From Taenia hydatigena (Eukaryota; Platyhelminthes; Cestoda; Cyclophyllidea; Taeniidae), in contig JADWOT020000001.1 in the NCBI GenBank assembly GCA_036345935.2, forward strand, positions 27,127,232 to 27,191,231: DNA of 64,000 nt, written 5' to 3'. The translations under genes were made by a program, and so were the position numbers. Of this stretch, positions 60,736 through 64,000 are shown in pieces; the stretch's first letter is position 1, and each line of letters opens with the position of its first letter. The notes under the pieces are model-generated. The model made no database searches. It worked only from the letters and a program-made list of their open reading frames with translations, and was not told the origin of the DNA.

Positions 60736-62040
60736 AAGCCACTCACTCAGTCAGCCTATCACTCAGTTGCGCAAGTTATTGAATGTCTGTCTGGTCGAAC
60801 CAGCAAACCAACTGATCATCCACCCCAACTGCTAACAATTGCGTTACCTTGTCAGGTTTCTCCTAAGTGTGTCGACACCACCACTGTTAACTGAGATCCC
60901 GAGATGTGGTTAACCTACCGCTCAATAGTGACGAAGTTCCAGATCATGAAGTCCCTCATTTTGACGTCTATGTCCAACACAACTGTGACGTATTTTAGGC
61001 CATGGAATGCCTGGCAGGGAGGTGAACCCATTGTGAGTCACCATCTCCACTTCTTGTCTCGAGGCATCCGTTTGACTCACTTAATCTCCACTGTTAGGCA
61101 AGTCTTTCCCAGTAAAAACCAACTGTTTTGGGGTGGAGCTATTGGTGCTGCATTCTCGGCTCAGCTTCCATTGATTGATAAATGTCGGTTTCCTTGTCGA
61201 CACCTGATAAGTCTAGAGCTAGAATGAGTGTGGGTAGTCGGGATGCTGAGAGGTCGACTGCTTTAAATAACACGATTAAAGATGTTTTGCGCAGATACGA
61301 TAAAATCATGCAGAGTTTCTTCGAGTGGGTCGCGAAACTGCTGGGAAATAATTTTAACCTGAAGTAATCACCTCTCAGTGGCTATGCTTGTGCCACCTAT
61401 GGTCATATGTCCACTTGTTGCATGTCATCCCGAAGACTCTATGCAAGCTCTAAAGTCATCGAATGCGAGAGCATTTGGCTAGTTGGAGAGGAAGACGACA
61501 GTTGGATGATGAGAAGCAAAGTGAACTAGAGGAGATAAGTGTTGTGCATATTGGCCATTCCAGTTGATTACGCACATCACTTACACTTTCCTTCTATTTA
61601 TTCCATTAATCTCGACCGCTACCTACAGGTGGCCTTCGCGTCCCTCACACCTACTCACCTACCCGCCTCAAAAGCACCATTGCTTATCCCATCCCTTTTA
61701 GTCGATACTGCCCTTAAAATAGTTAATGAAACTAGCACTTGATGCGGCCAAAACTTTATTTGGATCATATCACAATGCCAGAGTGAAAAAGGACAGAAAG
61801 TAAGGAGCACTAGCAACCATGCAGCAAAAACTGCAAAGAAAAGTTGAATTGACAGGAGCACCTCTACTGCCACCATGTCACCAGGTTGACTGCATTGCGA
61901 CAGCAGTTTACCAGTGCAAAGACTAGGTTCGTGCAGAAGAAGGCTCCGCAGACTACTTCATCCTCCGACAGCGTCATCACCAAACTACCGAACGATGAAA
62001 CTTGCGGCGCCGACCGTCTTCGAAGAGAAGACGGGGATCT
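60736..62040 (+). repeat. Repeat M fragment in copy-1 orientation
   Basis: Matches 2330-2720 and then 2740-3560 of copy 1, more diverged than other copies. Ends near 62040, where an oppositely oriented M copy begins. Confidence 0.65.
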
Positions 62041-62049
62041 GATATGATG

Positions 62050-64000
62050 TTAGTTCAGTGAGTACTTTACTTTCTTAAAGGAAGATGACGACGATTCGGT
62101 AGCCAGGGACGCGTTCGTCGAACACATCTCGTCTAACATTGAGGACTAATTAGCTAAAGCGTATATAATGCAAACATGTCGACCTGACGAAGAGGCTACA
62201 CATTCGTCTCCACTAATGATGCTGCGGTCAGTCTGGCCGTAGAATTCAGCAGTGTTGCAGTAGCACCAATCGCATTAACAGTGGCGGTGGAGCAACAGCA
62301 CCGGTTCTGGATACTGATACCCAACTGCATCCAATCTACTCGTTTTGAGCGAAAGAGGACCAAGTAAGGAAAGACGAGCTCCGAACCTTTACACACCCTT
62401 GCGAATGCTGCCTCGATAAGTTTTGAGACTCGATGAACTTTGTCCTCACAAGCATCCAGTGAAAATCACCGTCTCATGTCGGTGCGTACACTTTTTGCAT
62501 GATTGATGTCATAGGAGGTGCCCTTTCGACCCAAGCGAGTTCTCGTAGTCTTCGCAGTCTTAGGGATTCTCTGATCACAGAAGAGGCAAGAGAAAACAAG
62601 CATAAAAATCTTTCCCGCCTCACTGCTTGTCAGTAAGTAGCTCTCGTGGTTTCGTCTGCAAGAATGCCGTGTGATGCCTGTTTTAACAACGCCCTAAGCG
62701 TCATCAATCACATCACTTGAAATCGAATTCTCGAAGTAATTAAATGAAAGTATTGCTTAAAGAGCTGTTTGCAATGCGTGCAAAGGTCGTCGTGTTCGTC
62801 TCTCCTTCTTGATCTTTACACTCTTGGAACAAGCAGAGTGTGAGCAGTTAGCACACAAAACCTCATAGAATCCAATTGCTCGAGTCTGGCGCGCTCGGGT
62901 TATTGGGAGCTGCTGCGCACGCAGTTCATTTTCAAATCCTCGTCTTCTTGTCGACGACAGACAAGGCAGTCACTTCGCTGCAATGTTCATGCTTCGGTGA
63001 CTTTGCAAAGCTGCTATCAAAGGCTGAATTAGTCTGCGTAGCCTTTTTCTGCACATAACGAGGCTGCGCATTGGTGAACTGCTGCTACCTGGCAACATAA
63101 TGACATTCGAGTTGTTGCTGTCAATTTAAATTTACTTTGATACTGGTTTTCTTTCCTTATTTTGATGTCTGGCTGCTCGTGCTTCTTACCTTTTATCCGC
63201 TTTAACTTTGGCATAGTGGTATGATTCAATCAAGTTTTGCCCAGTTTAAGTGCTAATTTTCATTAACATTTTGAAAGCATCGAATAAAGAGAAATGGGAT
63301 AGGCAACGGTGCTTTGGAGGTGAGTAGGTGAGTATGTGTGAGGGACGCCATATTGACCTGTAGGAGGTGGTCAGGGTTAATCAAATAAGTAGGGAAAGGA
63401 AGCAGTAATTGATGCGGATAATTCACTAGAATCACCATTGTGCACAACAGTTGTCTCCTCTCAATTTCACTTCACTTCTTAGCATCGAATGCCCTCGCAC
63501 TAGATGACTTCAGACCTCGCATAGAGTCGTCAGAATGGAGTCTGTGGCAAATCGGACAAAGGTGTTTGTCCGGCCAGCATAGGCATAGACATAGACACAC
63601 GGAGGGGTGATTACCTCAGGTTGAATTAATTCTCCAGCGGTTTCATAATCCATTTCAACAACTTCTGAAAAATTTCATCTTTACATTTTAGTAGTTGTTG
63701 AGGTAGTGCCTGGTCGTATTATATAGAGCAGTCAACCTCTCAGCAACCCAGCTACCCACAATCGATCCAACACTAAACACTTGGGTGTCGACAAGGTGAA
63801 TGACATTTCCATACCACTGGGATCTGGTCAGAAAATGCAACACTGATGAATCTATCCTAAAAGCATTTAGTTTTTACTGGGAATGACTTGCTCAACAGAG
63901 GAATCAAGTGATTAAGATGGACGCCTCGAGACGAGAAGGGGGAACAATGGCTTACACTGGGTTCGCCTCTATGCCAAGCTATTCCATGGGCTGCATTGAG
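62050..64000 (-). repeat. Repeat M, copy 3, running out of the window
   Basis: Closely matches 40130-42060 base by base, including core C at 62075-62170 and frame 62876-63058. It contains a short cataggcatagacatagacac expansion at 63577. Continues past 64000. Confidence 0.85.

Noticed and set aside
1..64000. Prokaryotic features (operons, CRISPR, IS elements, RBS)
   Set aside because: Gene density, intron signals and absence of long ORFs rule out a bacterial or phage origin; no regularly spaced repeat array was seen.
1..64000. tRNA or rRNA genes
   Set aside because: No cloverleaf A/B box pair or rRNA landmark was recognised by eye; a covariance-model scan would be decisive.

Overview
This is eukaryotic, intron-rich, repeat-laden DNA of roughly mid-40s GC with no rRNA, tRNA, CRISPR, operon or long uninterrupted ORF (longest 154 codons). 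The best guess is a tapeworm (cyclophyllidean/taeniid-like flatworm). The grounds are inferential: many predicted introns are only 29-111 nt, and there is a minus-strand gene near 8 kb that pairs a fibronectin-III-like exon with a short exon ending in a hydrophobic tail, the layout of the taeniid EG95/TSOL18 oncosphere-antigen family. Other flatworms are not excluded.

Layout. 1-3.9 kb: one copy of a large repeat (called M here). 5.1-6.1 kb: inverted pair of a repeated exon-like core (core C). 7.5-8.2 kb (-): EG95-like gene. 9.6-10.9 kb (-): possible small membrane-protein gene. 12.2-12.65 kb (-): two-exon 3' gene end. 13.2-14.1 kb (+): four-exon membrane-protein gene (P1), with decayed paralogues P2 (15.7-16.0 kb, -) and P3 (45.9-46.2 kb, -). 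16.2-17.8 kb (-): multi-exon gene. 20-28.9 kb: M, C and F repeats with a USP5-like pseudogene. 28.86-29.54 kb (+): 3' part of thiamine pyrophosphokinase, its 5' side fused to an F repeat. 29.7-36.2 kb: the least repetitive stretch, with several exons on both strands. 36.5-44.5 kb: M copies. 44.8-46.6 kb: partial duplication of the 12-16 kb locus. 47.5-50.6 kb: candidate exons and F repeats. 50.8-57.4 kb: repeat fragments. 58.5-59.8 kb: two gene pieces, one a complete three-exon small gene. 60.1-64 kb: core C and M copies in inverted arrangement.

Functionally, only thiamine pyrophosphokinase, the USP5-like relic, the FN3/EG95-like gene and a weak FLYWCH-like finger can be tied to families. All other gene calls rest on splice signals, phase agreement and conservation between copies within the window. 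Repeats and genes are intermingled: several repeats keep conserved reading frames and look like duplicated, decaying exons rather than ordinary transposons. Boundaries of repeats are approximate (tens of bases), since they were found by eye.
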